From JBFXCS01 sp050181915 (lineage in GTDB: Bacteria; Actinomycetota; Thermoleophilia; Miltoncostaeales; Miltoncostaeaceae), in NCBI GenBank assembly GCA_050181915.1, contig JBFXCS010000001.1, positions 1 to 64,000 of the forward strand: 64,000 nucleotides of DNA, written 5' to 3'. Position 1 is the stretch's first letter. Each line of letters opens with the position of its first letter. Both the position numbers and the translations under genes were made by a program. Below the pieces are notes generated by a model. That model did not search any database and was not told the DNA's origin. It was given only the letters and a program-made list of their open reading frames with translations. Of the stretch, positions 1-8,418 are shown one piece after another.

Positions 1-1
1 C

Positions 2-205
2 GTCGATCTGGTGAAGGCCGGGATCATCGATCCGGCGATGGTGACCCGCTCGGCGTTGCAGAACGCGGCGTCGATCGCGAAGAACATCATCACCACCGAA
101 GCCGTCGTCGCCGACAAACCCGAGGAGCCGGGCCCGCTCGCGGGCGGTGGCGGGGGCATGAGCCCCAACCTCGGCGGCATGGGCATGGGCGGCGGCATGA
201 TGTAG
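2..205 (+). CDS. groEL: GroEL chaperonin, C-terminal end (partial)
   Basis: The frame is open from the left edge, so only the last 67 residues are present. The segment IIDPAMVTRSALQNAASIA is the conserved C-terminal helix region of the GroEL equatorial domain. A short acidic linker (DKPEEPGPL) and a glycine-methionine tail ending GGGMM follow. In the family this GGM-rich tail projects into the folding cavity. In Actinobacteria the housekeeping copy (GroEL2 type) usually has such a tail, while second copies often end in histidines, so this is probably the housekeeping copy. The protein would act as a cytoplasmic ATP-dependent tetradecamer with GroES. A strong hairpin follows 40 nt after the stop. 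Confidence 0.93.
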   Translation, partial: VDLVKAGIIDPAMVTRSALQNAASIAKNIITTEAVVADKPEEPGPLAGGGGGMSPNLGGMGMGGGMM

Positions 206-243
206 GCCGTCCGTCCCCCCGGGGACGAGCGGTTGCGCCACAG

Positions 244-271
244 CGACGGGCGGCCTCAGGGCCGCCCGTCG
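244..271 (+). terminator. Hairpin terminator after groEL
   Basis: A perfect 12-bp stem (cgacgggcggcc with ggccgcccgtcg) closes a 4-nt tcag loop. No T-run follows, as is common for terminators in very GC-rich genomes. It lies between groEL and the end of the converging oxidoreductase gene, so it could serve both strands. Confidence 0.7.
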
Positions 272-294
272 TCGTCGACGCCCCGGTTCCCGAC

Positions 295-1398
295 CTACAC
301 GGCGATGCGGCCCGACGGCAGACGCGTGAGGGCGAAGGGCGCCGCGTCCAGCGAGCGCGAGGCGCCGTCGAGGATCATCTCCGCCACCATCCGCCCGGTG
401 GCCGGGGCGTTGAGGATGCCCCACGAGGCGTGGCCGGTGGCGAGGTACGCGCCGGGCGCGCCGGGCACCGGGCCGATGAGCGGGACGCCGTCGACCGTGA
501 GCGGGCGATAGCACGACGAGCGGGTGACGACGGGGGCGTCGCGCAGCGCCGACGCGTGCACGCCGGCGCGGCGGCGCAGCTCCGCGGTGGCGGCGTCGGT
601 CGGGAGGATCTCCTGCGGATCGTCGGGCAGGGCGCCGACCTCGGGGTAGCCGTTCACGTACACCCTCCCGCCCGCCCGCGGGTAGATCTCGAGCTGGCCG
701 CGGGACCCCTCCGCGTCGAGGTACTCGCTGAACACCGCCTGCCCGGGCACGTCGGCGGCGAGCACGATGCTGGCGCCGCGCGCGCCGAAGACCTGGGGCA
801 GGGCGAGCCAGCGCTGGGCGCGGTCGGTCCAGGGGCCCAGCGCGAGCACGACGGCGTCGGCCGGGCGCACCGCGCCGTCCACCGAGACGCCGCTCACGCG
901 CCCGCCCGCGCCGAAGGCCAGCCCGTCGACGACGCCGCTGACGAGGGTCGCGCCACGGGCGCGGGCCTCCTCCACGAGGGCCTCGGTGAGGGCCCGCGGG
1001 TCGACCTGGGCGGTCGTCGCCGGCGTGCCGATCACCTCGTGCACGGCGACGTTGCCGTCCAGCCAGGCGGGGCTCGGCAGGCGCCGGTAGGGCTCGACCG
1101 GCCGCGCATCGGCGGCCACGGCCGTCAGGGCCTCCATCGGCCGGTAGCCCAGCCGCTCGGCGCCGAGGGCCCCGGCGAGCTCGCGGTGCAGGTCGAAGCT
1201 CGCGCGCATCAGGGGCTCGAGCGGGGTGCCGGGCGCCCAGTCCGCGGCCAGGAACCCGGCGGCCCGGCCGGAGGCGGCGACCGCCGGCCGGGCGCGCTCC
1301 ACGATGACCGGGGCCGCGCCGCGCGCCGCCAGGAAGTAGGCGACCGAGGCGCCCACGGCTCCCGCTCCGCACACCACGATCCGCGACGGCGTGGTCAC
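295..1398 (-). CDS. FAD-dependent oxidoreductase, D-amino acid oxidase/dehydrogenase (DAO) family
   Basis: The 367-residue protein begins with a dinucleotide-binding fold, GAGAVG at about residues 11-16 followed by an acidic strand end (VIVER), which binds the FAD ADP moiety. The ASGRAAGFLA stretch matches the S-G motif next to the flavin in glycine oxidase and D-amino acid dehydrogenase relatives. Near the C-terminus VDGVPLIGPVPGAPGAYLATGHASWG is the conserved closing FAD motif. The likely reaction is oxidation of a secondary or primary amino acid or amine, but the substrate cannot be read from the sequence. The GTG start overlaps the stop of the upstream LuxR gene in a GTGA arrangement, so the two are co-translated. 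That regulator may control an amino-acid catabolic function. Confidence 0.85.
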   Translation of the reverse strand: MTTPSRIVVCGAGAVGASVAYFLAARGAAPVIVERARPAVAASGRAAGFLAADWAPGTPLEPLMRASFDLHRELAGALGAERLGYRPMEALTAVAADARPVEPYRRLPSPAWLDGNVAVHEVIGTPATTAQVDPRALTEALVEEARARGATLVSGVVDGLAFGAGGRVSGVSVDGAVRPADAVVLALGPWTDRAQRWLALPQVFGARGASIVLAADVPGQAVFSEYLDAEGSRGQLEIYPRAGGRVYVNGYPEVGALPDDPQEILPTDAATAELRRRAGVHASALRDAPVVTRSSCYRPLTVDGVPLIGPVPGAPGAYLATGHASWGILNAPATGRMVAEMILDGASRSLDAAPFALTRLPSGRIAV

Positions 1399-3959
1399 TG
1401 GTCCCTCAGCGCCCGAGCGGCATCCGCCCGGGTGGCGGCTCCCAGCTTGCGCCGGGCCGATGCCACGTGGTGCTCCACGGTGCGCGCCGACAGCACCAGC
1501 CGCTCGGCGATCTCCGTGTTCGTCAGCCCCTCGCCCACCAGCTCCAGCACCTCGCGCTCACGCGCCGACAGCCCGTCCGGGTCGGCGCGGGTCGCCGCGC
1601 GCGGCCCCCGCGGCACGCCGGTGGCGCCCAGGCCCCGCAGTCGGGCCCTCACCCGCGCCGCCAGGGGGACGGCCCCCAGCTCGTCCAGCACCGCGAGCGC
1701 CTCGCGCAGCGACGCCTCGCCGCCGTCGTCGATCAGGGCGAGGGCCCGCTGGTAGGGCATGCCCCGCTCGGCCCACGCGGCCGCCGCGGCCCGGTGGTCG
1801 CCGCGCAGCTCGGTCGCGTACGGCTCGGCGGCGCGCGCGGGCGCGACGTGATCGAGGCCCGCGCGGGCCCGCCACACGGCGATCTGACCGATATCGGCCC
1901 GGTTGCCCAGGCGCGAGGCGAGCTCGGCGACCTGCGCGGTCGCGCGGTCGACGCCCGCGCGGTCGCCCGCCATCCAGGCGTGCTCGGCCCGCGCCGCCGC
2001 CACCGGCCTCAGCCGCTGCAGCTCGTCCGTGGCGCGGGCGGCGGCCCAGGCCTCGTCCAGCCGGGGCGCCGGGTCGGCCCCGCCCCGGCGCAGGTCGACC
2101 ACGGCCGACACCCAGAGCGCGGGCACCCGGTGATTCGTGGTGCCGCCCATCTTCCCGGCGCTGTCCGCGTGGCGCTTGGCCTCGTCCCAGTCGCCCGCCG
2201 CCAGCTCGATCATCCCCAGGAGCGCGATGAGGTAGCTGGCGAACCCCATGTGGTCGTGCTCCTCCGAGAAGGCGAGGCCCCGCTGCGCCGCCTCCCGCGC
2301 CGTCCTCAGCTCGAACAGCTCGCAGTCGGACCACGCCAGGTTCGTGTAGGCCCGGCAGGCGTGCTCGTCGAAGCCCGCCGCCGTCGCCCGCGCGATGGCC
2401 TCCTCCAGGAGCTCCCGGCCGGGATCGGGGGCGTCGTTCATCATCAGCGCGGAGCCGAGGTTGATCTGGGCGTGCACGACGCTCTCGTCGTCGCCCAGCT
2501 CGCGCGCCATGTCGATCGCGCGCCGCGCGGCCTCGACGGCGTCCTCCGTGCGCTGGCTCAGCATGTGGAGCTGGGACAGGTTGCTGAGGGCCATCGCCAG
2601 CTCGCGACCGGGGCCGAGCGGCTCCAGCACCGCCACCGCCTCCTCGCCCGTGGCGAAGGGATCGCCCGAGCGCTGGGTCCACCAGCGGATGCGCGACAGC
2701 CAGCGCAGCGAGTCGCCGAGGGCGCGCGGGTCGCCCAGCGCGCGCCGCAGCTCCACCGCGCGCGTGCGCGCCTCGATCGACAGGTCCGGGTCGTCGGCGT
2801 GGTACGCCTCGACCGACGCCTCCTCGAGGGCGGCCGCCCTGCGCTCGACCGGTATCAGCTCCTGCCGCGCGAGCACCCTGCGGTAGAGCGCGGTGGCCTC
2901 CCGATGCGAGCGGGCCGCCGCCGCGCGACCGGCCGCCGCGAGGCCGTGCTCGACGAGGGCGGCGTCATCGCCGGCCGCGGCGGCGTGGTGGGCCAGCCGG
3001 GCCGGATCGGCGCCGATGGCGCGCAGGCCGGCGAGCACCCGCCGGTTCGCCTCGCGGCGTCGGGTGCCGGAGAGGCCCTCCTCGATCGCCCGGCGGCCCA
3101 GCTCGTGACGGAAGCGGACCGCCGCGCCGTCCACCACCACCAGACCGCTCTCCTCGCACTCGGCGAGCCCGGCTCCGCCCGGTTCGCCGAGCACCGATTC
3201 CACGAGCGCCGGCTCGCTGCGCGCCGGCACCACGCTCAGCAGCTCCAGCGCCTCCCGGGCGGCCGGTGAGAGCCGCGCGGCGCGGGCGAGCACCGCGTCG
3301 CGCACGGTCGGGGGCGTGCGCTCGAGCCCCGACGCGAGCGCCTCGGTGACGAAGAAGGGGTTGCCGGCGGTGGCGGCGTAGAGCGCGTCGGTGTCGCCGG
3401 CGCCCGCCAGCTCGCGCACCGCGTCGCGGCTCAGCCGGGTCAGCTCCACCCGCCGCGCCCGGCCCGGGGCGATCGCCGCGATCGCGCGGCGCAGGGGGTG
3501 GTCCGGGGCCAGCTCGTCGTCGCGGAAGGTCAGCAGCAGCAGCGTCGGAGCCCCCGCGATGCGCCGCCCCAGGTAGGTGAGCAGGTCGAGCGTCGCCTCG
3601 TCGGCCCAGTGGGCGTCCTCCACGATGCACAGCGTCGGCCGCTCGCGCCCCAGCTCGGCCAGCACGGCGCCGAAGGCGTCCAGCCGCTCCGGCTCGGCCA
3701 GCGCCCGGGCGAGTCGCGGCGCGTCGGCCGAGGCCATGTCGGCGAACGGGCCCAGCGGCCGGGCCACCGACAGGTCGTCGCAGGCGCCCCACAGCACGCG
3801 GGCGCCGCCGGCGCGGGCGCCGGCGAAGGCGCCCACCAGGCTCGTCTTGCCGATGCCGGCCTCGCCGCTGACCAGCGCGACCAGGCCGCCGCCCGCGGCG
3901 GCCTGGTCGAGGGCCGAGGCCAGCGCGGCGAGCGCCCCCTCACGCTCCAGCAGCTCCAT
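1395..3959 (-). CDS. LuxR-family regulator with AAA-type ATPase module (LAL type)
   Basis: This 854-residue protein has the LAL architecture. An N-terminal NTPase carries Walker A GEAGIGKTS near residue 35 and Walker B CIVEDAHWADEATLDLL. A long helical TPR-like middle region follows, then a C-terminal LuxR helix-turn-helix, LSAREREVLELVGEGLTNTE through TVEHHVASARRKLG. Such proteins are cytoplasmic activators whose DNA binding is gated by ATP and often by an inducer. The ATG follows TACCAT by 6 nt, so the mRNA is probably leaderless. The gene ends inside the start of the FAD oxidoreductase (4-nt overlap), its best candidate for a co-regulated partner. The inducing ligand is unknown. Confidence 0.9.
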   Translation of the reverse strand: MELLEREGALAALASALDQAAAGGGLVALVSGEAGIGKTSLVGAFAGARAGGARVLWGACDDLSVARPLGPFADMASADAPRLARALAEPERLDAFGAVLAELGRERPTLCIVEDAHWADEATLDLLTYLGRRIAGAPTLLLLTFRDDELAPDHPLRRAIAAIAPGRARRVELTRLSRDAVRELAGAGDTDALYAATAGNPFFVTEALASGLERTPPTVRDAVLARAARLSPAAREALELLSVVPARSEPALVESVLGEPGGAGLAECEESGLVVVDGAAVRFRHELGRRAIEEGLSGTRRREANRRVLAGLRAIGADPARLAHHAAAAGDDAALVEHGLAAAGRAAAARSHREATALYRRVLARQELIPVERRAAALEEASVEAYHADDPDLSIEARTRAVELRRALGDPRALGDSLRWLSRIRWWTQRSGDPFATGEEAVAVLEPLGPGRELAMALSNLSQLHMLSQRTEDAVEAARRAIDMARELGDDESVVHAQINLGSALMMNDAPDPGRELLEEAIARATAAGFDEHACRAYTNLAWSDCELFELRTAREAAQRGLAFSEEHDHMGFASYLIALLGMIELAAGDWDEAKRHADSAGKMGGTTNHRVPALWVSAVVDLRRGGADPAPRLDEAWAAARATDELQRLRPVAAARAEHAWMAGDRAGVDRATAQVAELASRLGNRADIGQIAVWRARAGLDHVAPARAAEPYATELRGDHRAAAAAWAERGMPYQRALALIDDGGEASLREALAVLDELGAVPLAARVRARLRGLGATGVPRGPRAATRADPDGLSAREREVLELVGEGLTNTEIAERLVLSARTVEHHVASARRKLGAATRADAARALRDQ

Positions 3960-3965
3960 CGGCTG

Positions 3966-3971
3966 ATGGTA
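3966..3971 (-). promoter_or_regulatory. -10 element of the LAL regulator, leaderless
   Basis: Read on the minus strand, TACCAT lies 6 nt before the ATG at 3959. This places the transcription start at or next to the start codon. The same spacing recurs upstream of many genes in the window. Confidence 0.5.
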
Positions 3972-4071
3972 GTGCCCCGCACCGCGTCACGGCGATGCGG
4001 GGCACCGCCATCGGAGTCCGCCTAGCGTCCTGAGCCGCGAGCCCGTGCCACGCGGTCCGCGATTCGCGGCA

Positions 4072-5247
4072 CTAGATCGGCTCCTGCGACTCGGCCGCCG
4101 TGGGCGGGCGCTCGTGCAGCGCGATCTGGATGCCGTCGGGGTCGACGAAGTTCAGCACCTTGCGCTCGCCGTACTCGCCGAGATCCCACTTCTCCGGCTT
4201 CACCAGGCGGCCGCCGCCGAGGCCCTTCACGCCGAGTGCCCGCAGCTTGCGGTAGCAGGCGTCGACGTCGTCGACCTCCCAGGTGACGTTGATGCTCCCC
4301 AGGTGGTTCGGGGTCGGGTACGGGTCGCCGTAGGGCCGCGGCATCTGCCACTCGAGCAGGTCGTTGACGTTGCGGAAGTCGGCCCGGTAGCCGGTGGTCG
4401 TGGCGTCGAAGTCGATGAGCCCGGTGTAGAGCGTGCCGTCGGGGTTGCGCAGGGTGTCGCCGAGCGATGCGCTGCCGGGTTCCTGCGGTGCGATCGGGTT
4501 GAGCCGCGAGGCGATGTCCTGGCCCATCACGTCGCGGTAGAAGCGGTACGAGACCTTCAGATCGCGGCAGTTGGTGTTGTAGGCGCTCAGGTTGTCCGGC
4601 GCTCCGTTCGGGTTCGGGTCGAGCCCGCCCACCCACTCCAGGGTGGTGCCGTCGGGGTCGAGGAAGCCGAACGCGTTCGTGCCGCTGGTGGGCGTCGTGT
4701 AGATGAAGCTCGGCTCGCCGTAGGGGCGCCCGCCCTCGGCGACCACGCGGTCGTACGCCGCGTGCAGGCCGCTGCGCGTGGCCGACGCGTGATGCCGGTA
4801 GTAGCCGACGTGGTTGGCCTCCTTGTACGGCTCGCCCATCGGCGTGGGCGACCTCCACTGCACCAGGTGGATGCAGCGGCCCTGGAAGGGCTGGGAGTCG
4901 CGCATCAGGCGGCCCTCGAACTGCCCGTGGGCGATACCGAGCGTGCGGAACGGCTGGGCAGGCCCGTTGGTGCGCTCGCGGCGCGTCACCGGGTAAGTGC
5001 GCTCGTAGAAGTCCACCGAGCGCTCCAGATCGCTCACGTTGATCGTGACCCAGAGGATCCGCGTGACGTGGTGGTACAGGCCGCGCTCGCGGAGCAGGTC
5101 GCGTCGCGATCCGGCGCCGCCGGCGGCCGCCGCCTTCTCCACGAGCAGGGGCGACAGAACGGTGGCGCCGGCGCCCGCCGCGGCGGCGCCCTTCAGGAAA
5201 TCGGCACGCCGCAGCGGGCGCCCGTTTCCGGGTGCGTGATCGTCCAT
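4072..5247 (-). CDS. Tat-exported protein with two VOC (glyoxalase/dioxygenase fold) domains
   Basis: The 391-residue protein starts with a twin-arginine signal (RRADFLKG at residues 13-20, then an Ala/Gly-rich hydrophobic stretch to about residue 43), so it is probably folded with its metal before export. Two VOC modules follow. The first runs from HHVTRILWVTINVSDLERSV to TTLEWVGG. The second runs from YNTNCRDLKVSYRFYRD to FVDPDGIQIALHE. VOC proteins include glyoxalase I, extradiol dioxygenases and resistance proteins. Candidate metal ligands of module 1 are the His pair near residue 54, IHLVQW and the Glu of TLEW. Module 2 keeps DPDG and IALHE. A good Shine-Dalgarno (ggagagga) precedes the ATG. 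The substrate is unknown, and export makes a detoxification or dioxygenase role outside the membrane plausible. Confidence 0.78.
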   Translation of the reverse strand: MDDHAPGNGRPLRRADFLKGAAAAGAGATVLSPLLVEKAAAAGGAGSRRDLLRERGLYHHVTRILWVTINVSDLERSVDFYERTYPVTRRERTNGPAQPFRTLGIAHGQFEGRLMRDSQPFQGRCIHLVQWRSPTPMGEPYKEANHVGYYRHHASATRSGLHAAYDRVVAEGGRPYGEPSFIYTTPTSGTNAFGFLDPDGTTLEWVGGLDPNPNGAPDNLSAYNTNCRDLKVSYRFYRDVMGQDIASRLNPIAPQEPGSASLGDTLRNPDGTLYTGLIDFDATTTGYRADFRNVNDLLEWQMPRPYGDPYPTPNHLGSINVTWEVDDVDACYRKLRALGVKGLGGGRLVKPEKWDLGEYGERKVLNFVDPDGIQIALHERPPTAAESQEPI

Positions 5248-5319
5248 GTTCCTCTCCGTTGGTCCGGGACGACTGACGCCGCCTCCGAGGACGTCGGTGG
5301 CGGCTCCCGGCGAACGTAA

Positions 5320-6373
5320 CTAGCGGGGTGTGCGCGGCGGAACCGCTCGGCGCCCCCGGACGCCAACATTTCGGGCACGGCCAACGCGGGTTTGTGCGGA
5401 CATCAACGCCGGCGCGAGCCCGGCTCCGGGGACGAGGTGGATCATGCGCGCGCTCACCCGCAGCACCGCGGTGCGGAAGGCCGCGACGACCCGCCGGCGG
5501 TCGCCGGCGCGCCACATGAGCGACATCGGGGCGGGGGAGACGTCGGCGAGGGGCACGGCCACCACGCCGGGGACGCTGTAGAAGCGCGGCAGCGATGGGT
5601 ACGCCGTGATGACGTTGTCCAGGTAGGCGACCGCGCGCACCACCTCGGGCGCCGACCACGCCTCGACGCCGAACCGCACCGGCGCTCCGTCGCGCTCGGC
5701 GGCGGCGGTCCAGAAGTCGCGTACCTCCGGGTCGGTCGGGGCGACCGCAACCCACACGTCGTGCGAGAGCTCGCGGATCGAGATGCGCCCCGCCCCGGCC
5801 AGCCGATGCCGCGCCGGGAGCAGTGCCCACCCGCTCCTCCAGCACGACGTCCTCGCAGGCGACCCGGCCCGCCGCCGCGCCGGGGACGGGGGGACGGGCG
5901 AGCACCGCGTCGACCGTTCCCGCGGCGAGGGCGCCCGCGATGTCCGCGGTGACGTCGAGGACCGTGAGGCGCACCCGGGGCTCGGACGCCCGGAAGGCGT
6001 CGAGGATCGGCCCGGTGAGCTCCGCGAAGGCGCTCGACATGAGGCCGACCGTGAAGGAGCCCGTGCGGTTGTCGCCCGCCTCGCGCATCGCCAGCTGCGC
6101 CTCGGTGAGGCGGTCGATGATCTCGCGGGCGCGCGGCAGCAGCTCGCGGCCGGCCGAGGTGAGGGTGACGGCGCGGGGCGTCCGCTCCATCAGGGGGTGG
6201 CCCACCTTGCCCTCGAGCCGCCGGATCATCTTCGACAGCGGCGGCGCGGCGACGCCCAGCCGTGCGGCGGCGCGGCGGAAATGGAGCTCCTCCGCCACCG
6301 CCACGAACGCCCGCAGCTCGGCCGTCGTGGGCTGCGGACGCGTGTCCGGCTCCCCACCGCCCGGTCTCTCCAC
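5320..6373 (-). pseudogene. LysR-type transcriptional regulator, frameshifted as given
   Basis: The N-terminal LysR helix-turn-helix is clear: TTAELRAFVAVAEELHFRRA, then LGVAAPPLSKMIRRLEGKVG and TLTSAGRELLPRAREII. The effector domain is readable to EDVVLEERV in this frame. It then continues in another frame as ALLPARHRLAGAGRISIREL and DVWVAVAPTDPEVRDF to a normal stop at 5320. Removing one base from the CCC run at 5826-5828 (plus strand) joins the halves into about 350 residues. This is either one extra base from sequencing or a real inactivating frameshift. The GTG start at 6373 follows a gaggagg-type ribosome site. The gene is divergent from the AEC transporter 166 bp away, the usual arrangement for a LysR protein and its target. 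Confidence 0.8.
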
Positions 6374-6507
6374 CGATCCCGCCCCCTCCTCGAGGCCGCC
6401 GATCTTCGCCGGTCGGAGTCGGTCGGAGCCAGGCCCAGCCGCCGATATCGCCGGGACGCCGGCCGGGGGCGAGGATCCCCCCGGATCGCCCTCCGCGGGG
6501 ACCCTGG

Positions 6508-6513
6508 TAGCCT
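6508..6513 (+). promoter_or_regulatory. -10 element upstream of the AEC transporter
   Basis: TAGCCT precedes a GTG at 6520 by 6 nt. The 166-bp divergent spacer from the LysR gene contains it, so a LysR operator would also be expected here, but no convincing T-N11-A palindrome was identified by eye. Confidence 0.4.
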
Positions 6514-6519
6514 CGCCCG

Positions 6520-6543
6520 GTGACGCGCCGGAGGAGGCCCTGA
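6520..6543 (+). promoter_or_regulatory. Possible leaderless 7-codon leader ORF (M-T-R-R-R-R-P)
   Basis: A GTG positioned as if leaderless opens a 7-codon frame with four consecutive Arg codons (CGC CGG AGG AGG). Its TGA overlaps the probable CTG start of the transporter as CTGA. The Arg codons double as the Shine-Dalgarno GGAGG at 6530-6534, five bases before that CTG. It could couple translation or sense arginyl-tRNA, or it could be coincidence. Confidence 0.25.
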
Positions 6544-7460
6544 CCGAGACCGCCTTCGGGGCCCTCCTCATCATCCTGGCCGGTGCGCTCGCGCGGCGGT
6601 TCGGGCTGATCGAGCGCGACCAGGGCCCGGTGCTGGTGCGCATCGTGATCCACCTCGCGCTGCCGCCCCTGATCTTCCTGATCCTGGTGCGCGCCGACCT
6701 CGATCCGGTGCTGCTGCTGGTGCCGGTCGCGGGGCTGGCGATCCACGCCGCGATGCTGGCCCTGTCGTGGGCGGCCGTGCGCGTCTGGGGCGTCGAGCGC
6801 CCCCGCGCCGGCGCCCTGATCCTGGCGACGGCCGTGGGCAACACCGGCTTCTTCGGCCTGCCGCTCATCGCGGCGTCGGGCGACGGGTTCTCCCTGCCGG
6901 CCGCGGTGATGTACGACTCGCTCGCCACCGGCATCATCACCTGGACCTCGACGGTGGCCGTGGCCTCCCACTACGGCCGCCCGCAGGGCGCGGCGCCCGA
7001 CGGGCGCTGGGCCGAGCTGGGCCGCTCGCTGATCCTGCCGCCGATGTGGGCGCTGGTCGCCGGCCTGATCGTGAACCTGGCCGGCGTCCACGACCTGCCG
7101 CAGCTCGCCGAGCGCCCGCTCGAGCTGATGGCGGGGGCGGTGCTGCCGCTCACGATGATCTACGCCGGGCTGATGATCGACCTGCGCGACCTGCCGCGCC
7201 TGTGGGGCGAGGTCGCCTTCTCGGTGGCGATGCGACTGGGCATCGCGACCGTCGTGGGCTACGGCGTGGCCGTCGCCCTCGGCTTCGACGACGACGTCTT
7301 CCACACGGTGGTCATCATGGCGGCCATGCCGACTGCGATGATGTCGCTCGTGATCGGAGCGCGCTCCGGCCTGCGGGCCGACGTCCTGGCAGCGGCGGTG
7401 GTCGTGACCACGCTGCTGTGCACCCTGACCCTGCCGGCGTGGCGGGCGGTGCTGACGTGA
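6540..7460 (+). CDS. AEC-family (auxin efflux carrier type) membrane transporter
   Basis: The 306-residue protein matches the usual family length. It has about ten hydrophobic segments with the AEC hallmarks GNTGFFGLPL near residue 100, a broken-helix region, and the mirrored C-terminal TVVIMAAMPTAMMSLVIGAR. AEC carriers sit in the cytoplasmic membrane and move organic anions such as malonate or malate; the substrate here is unknown. The first membrane helix (ETAFGALLIILAGALARRFG) begins before any ATG, GTG or TTG in frame. The best start is a CTG at 6540 with GGAGG five bases upstream. The gene ends in a GTGA overlap with pyrF and is divergent from a LysR gene, its likely regulator. Confidence 0.82.
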   Translation: MTETAFGALLIILAGALARRFGLIERDQGPVLVRIVIHLALPPLIFLILVRADLDPVLLLVPVAGLAIHAAMLALSWAAVRVWGVERPRAGALILATAVGNTGFFGLPLIAASGDGFSLPAAVMYDSLATGIITWTSTVAVASHYGRPQGAAPDGRWAELGRSLILPPMWALVAGLIVNLAGVHDLPQLAERPLELMAGAVLPLTMIYAGLMIDLRDLPRLWGEVAFSVAMRLGIATVVGYGVAVALGFDDDVFHTVVIMAAMPTAMMSLVIGARSGLRADVLAAAVVVTTLLCTLTLPAWRAVLT

Positions 7461-8293
7461 GCGCGGCCGAGTCGTTCGGCGGGCGGCTGTCGGCGGCGGT
7501 GGTGGCGCGCGGCAGCCAGATCGTGCTCGGGCTCGACCCCGACCCGGCCCGCGTGCCGGGCGGCGCGGAGGGCGCGCGGGCCTTCTGCCGCCGGGCCATC
7601 GCCGCCGCGGGCCCGGCGTGCGTGGCGGTGAAGATCCAGCTCGCCTGCTTCGAGCGCTTCGGCACGGCGGGGTGGGACGCCTTCGAGCGCGTCGCCGCCG
7701 CGGCGGCCGACGCCGGCCTGCTGGTGATCGCCGACGCGAAGCGCGGCGACTTCGACGTGACCAGCCGCGCCTACGCGGAGGCCTTCCTGCGGTCCCCGAT
7801 CGACGCCCTGACCGTGAACCCGATGCTCGGCTCCGACGCCGTCGCCCCCTTCGTGGAGGCCGCCGGCGAGCGGGGCAGGGGCATCTTCGTGCTGGTGCGG
7901 ACCTCGAACCCGGGCGCCGTCGAGCTGCAGGACCTGCCGCTGGCCTCGGGAGGGCTCTGGCACGAGGAGGTGGCCCGGCTGGTCGCCCGATGGGGCCGGC
8001 CGAGCGTCGACGGGTCCGGCCTGTCGGCCGTCGGCGCCGTGATCGGCGCCACCGTGCCGGAGCGGATGGCGCCCCTGCGCGATCTGATGCCCCACCAGGC
8101 CTTCCTGATCCCCGGCGTCGGCGCGCAGGGCGGCCGCGCCGAGGATCTCGGGCCGGCCTTCGGCGGCCGCGCCGCGGGCGCCCTCGTCGCCGCGAGCCGC
8201 TCGATCATCTTCGCCGAGTCGCCGCGCCGGGCGGCGGAGGCGCTGCGCGGCGCGGTGTGGTCGGCCTACGAGGGGGACGGCGCCGCCTCCTGA
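7457..8293 (+). CDS. pyrF: Orotidine 5'-phosphate decarboxylase (type 2)
   Basis: The 278-residue enzyme decarboxylates OMP to UMP in the last step of de novo pyrimidine synthesis. The catalytic motif DAKRGD lies at residues 93-98 in a TIM-barrel strand. VLGLDPDP near residue 23 and the phosphate-gripper segment FLIPGVGAQGG are also present. Length and the ASRSIIFAE ending fit the longer type 2 form found in Actinobacteria. The GTG start overlaps the stop of the AEC gene (GTGA), which suggests co-expression. The other pyrimidine genes are not in the window. A 14-bp palindrome follows the stop. Confidence 0.93.
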   Translation: MSAAESFGGRLSAAVVARGSQIVLGLDPDPARVPGGAEGARAFCRRAIAAAGPACVAVKIQLACFERFGTAGWDAFERVAAAAADAGLLVIADAKRGDFDVTSRAYAEAFLRSPIDALTVNPMLGSDAVAPFVEAAGERGRGIFVLVRTSNPGAVELQDLPLASGGLWHEEVARLVARWGRPSVDGSGLSAVGAVIGATVPERMAPLRDLMPHQAFLIPGVGAQGGRAEDLGPAFGGRAAGALVAASRSIIFAESPRRAAEALRGAVWSAYEGDGAAS

Positions 8294-8302
8294 GGGGCCG
8301 GC

Positions 8303-8316
8303 GGTATCCGGATACC
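8303..8316 (+). repeat. 14-bp perfect palindrome after pyrF
   Basis: ggtatccggatacc is fully self-complementary and lies 9 nt after the pyrF stop. It may be a regulator site for the next gene or part of a weak terminator. The rest of the 125-bp spacer is less GC-rich than the surroundings. It contains TATAAG at 8369-8374 as a possible -10 and a strong ribosome site (aaaggagagg) before the ATG at 8419. Confidence 0.4.
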
Positions 8317-8418
8317 TCTCGCGGTCATTGCTACCCGTTCGTTCAGCGTCCCACCGTGTCTGGAGACGTATAAGGCTCAGGGGCGGCATCCGGCTGCCGG
8401 GCTCAAAGGAGAGGGCGC

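Noticed and set aside
430..1755. Long open frame on the plus strand opposite the FAD oxidoreductase
   Set aside because: It is antisense to a clearly recognisable family protein, its residues are the Arg/Ala/Gly mix expected from reverse-reading GC-rich codons, and it has no motif.
7669..8373. Second frame through pyrF
   Set aside because: It lies in the +1 frame of pyrF, is Arg/Gly-rich and has no recognisable motif.
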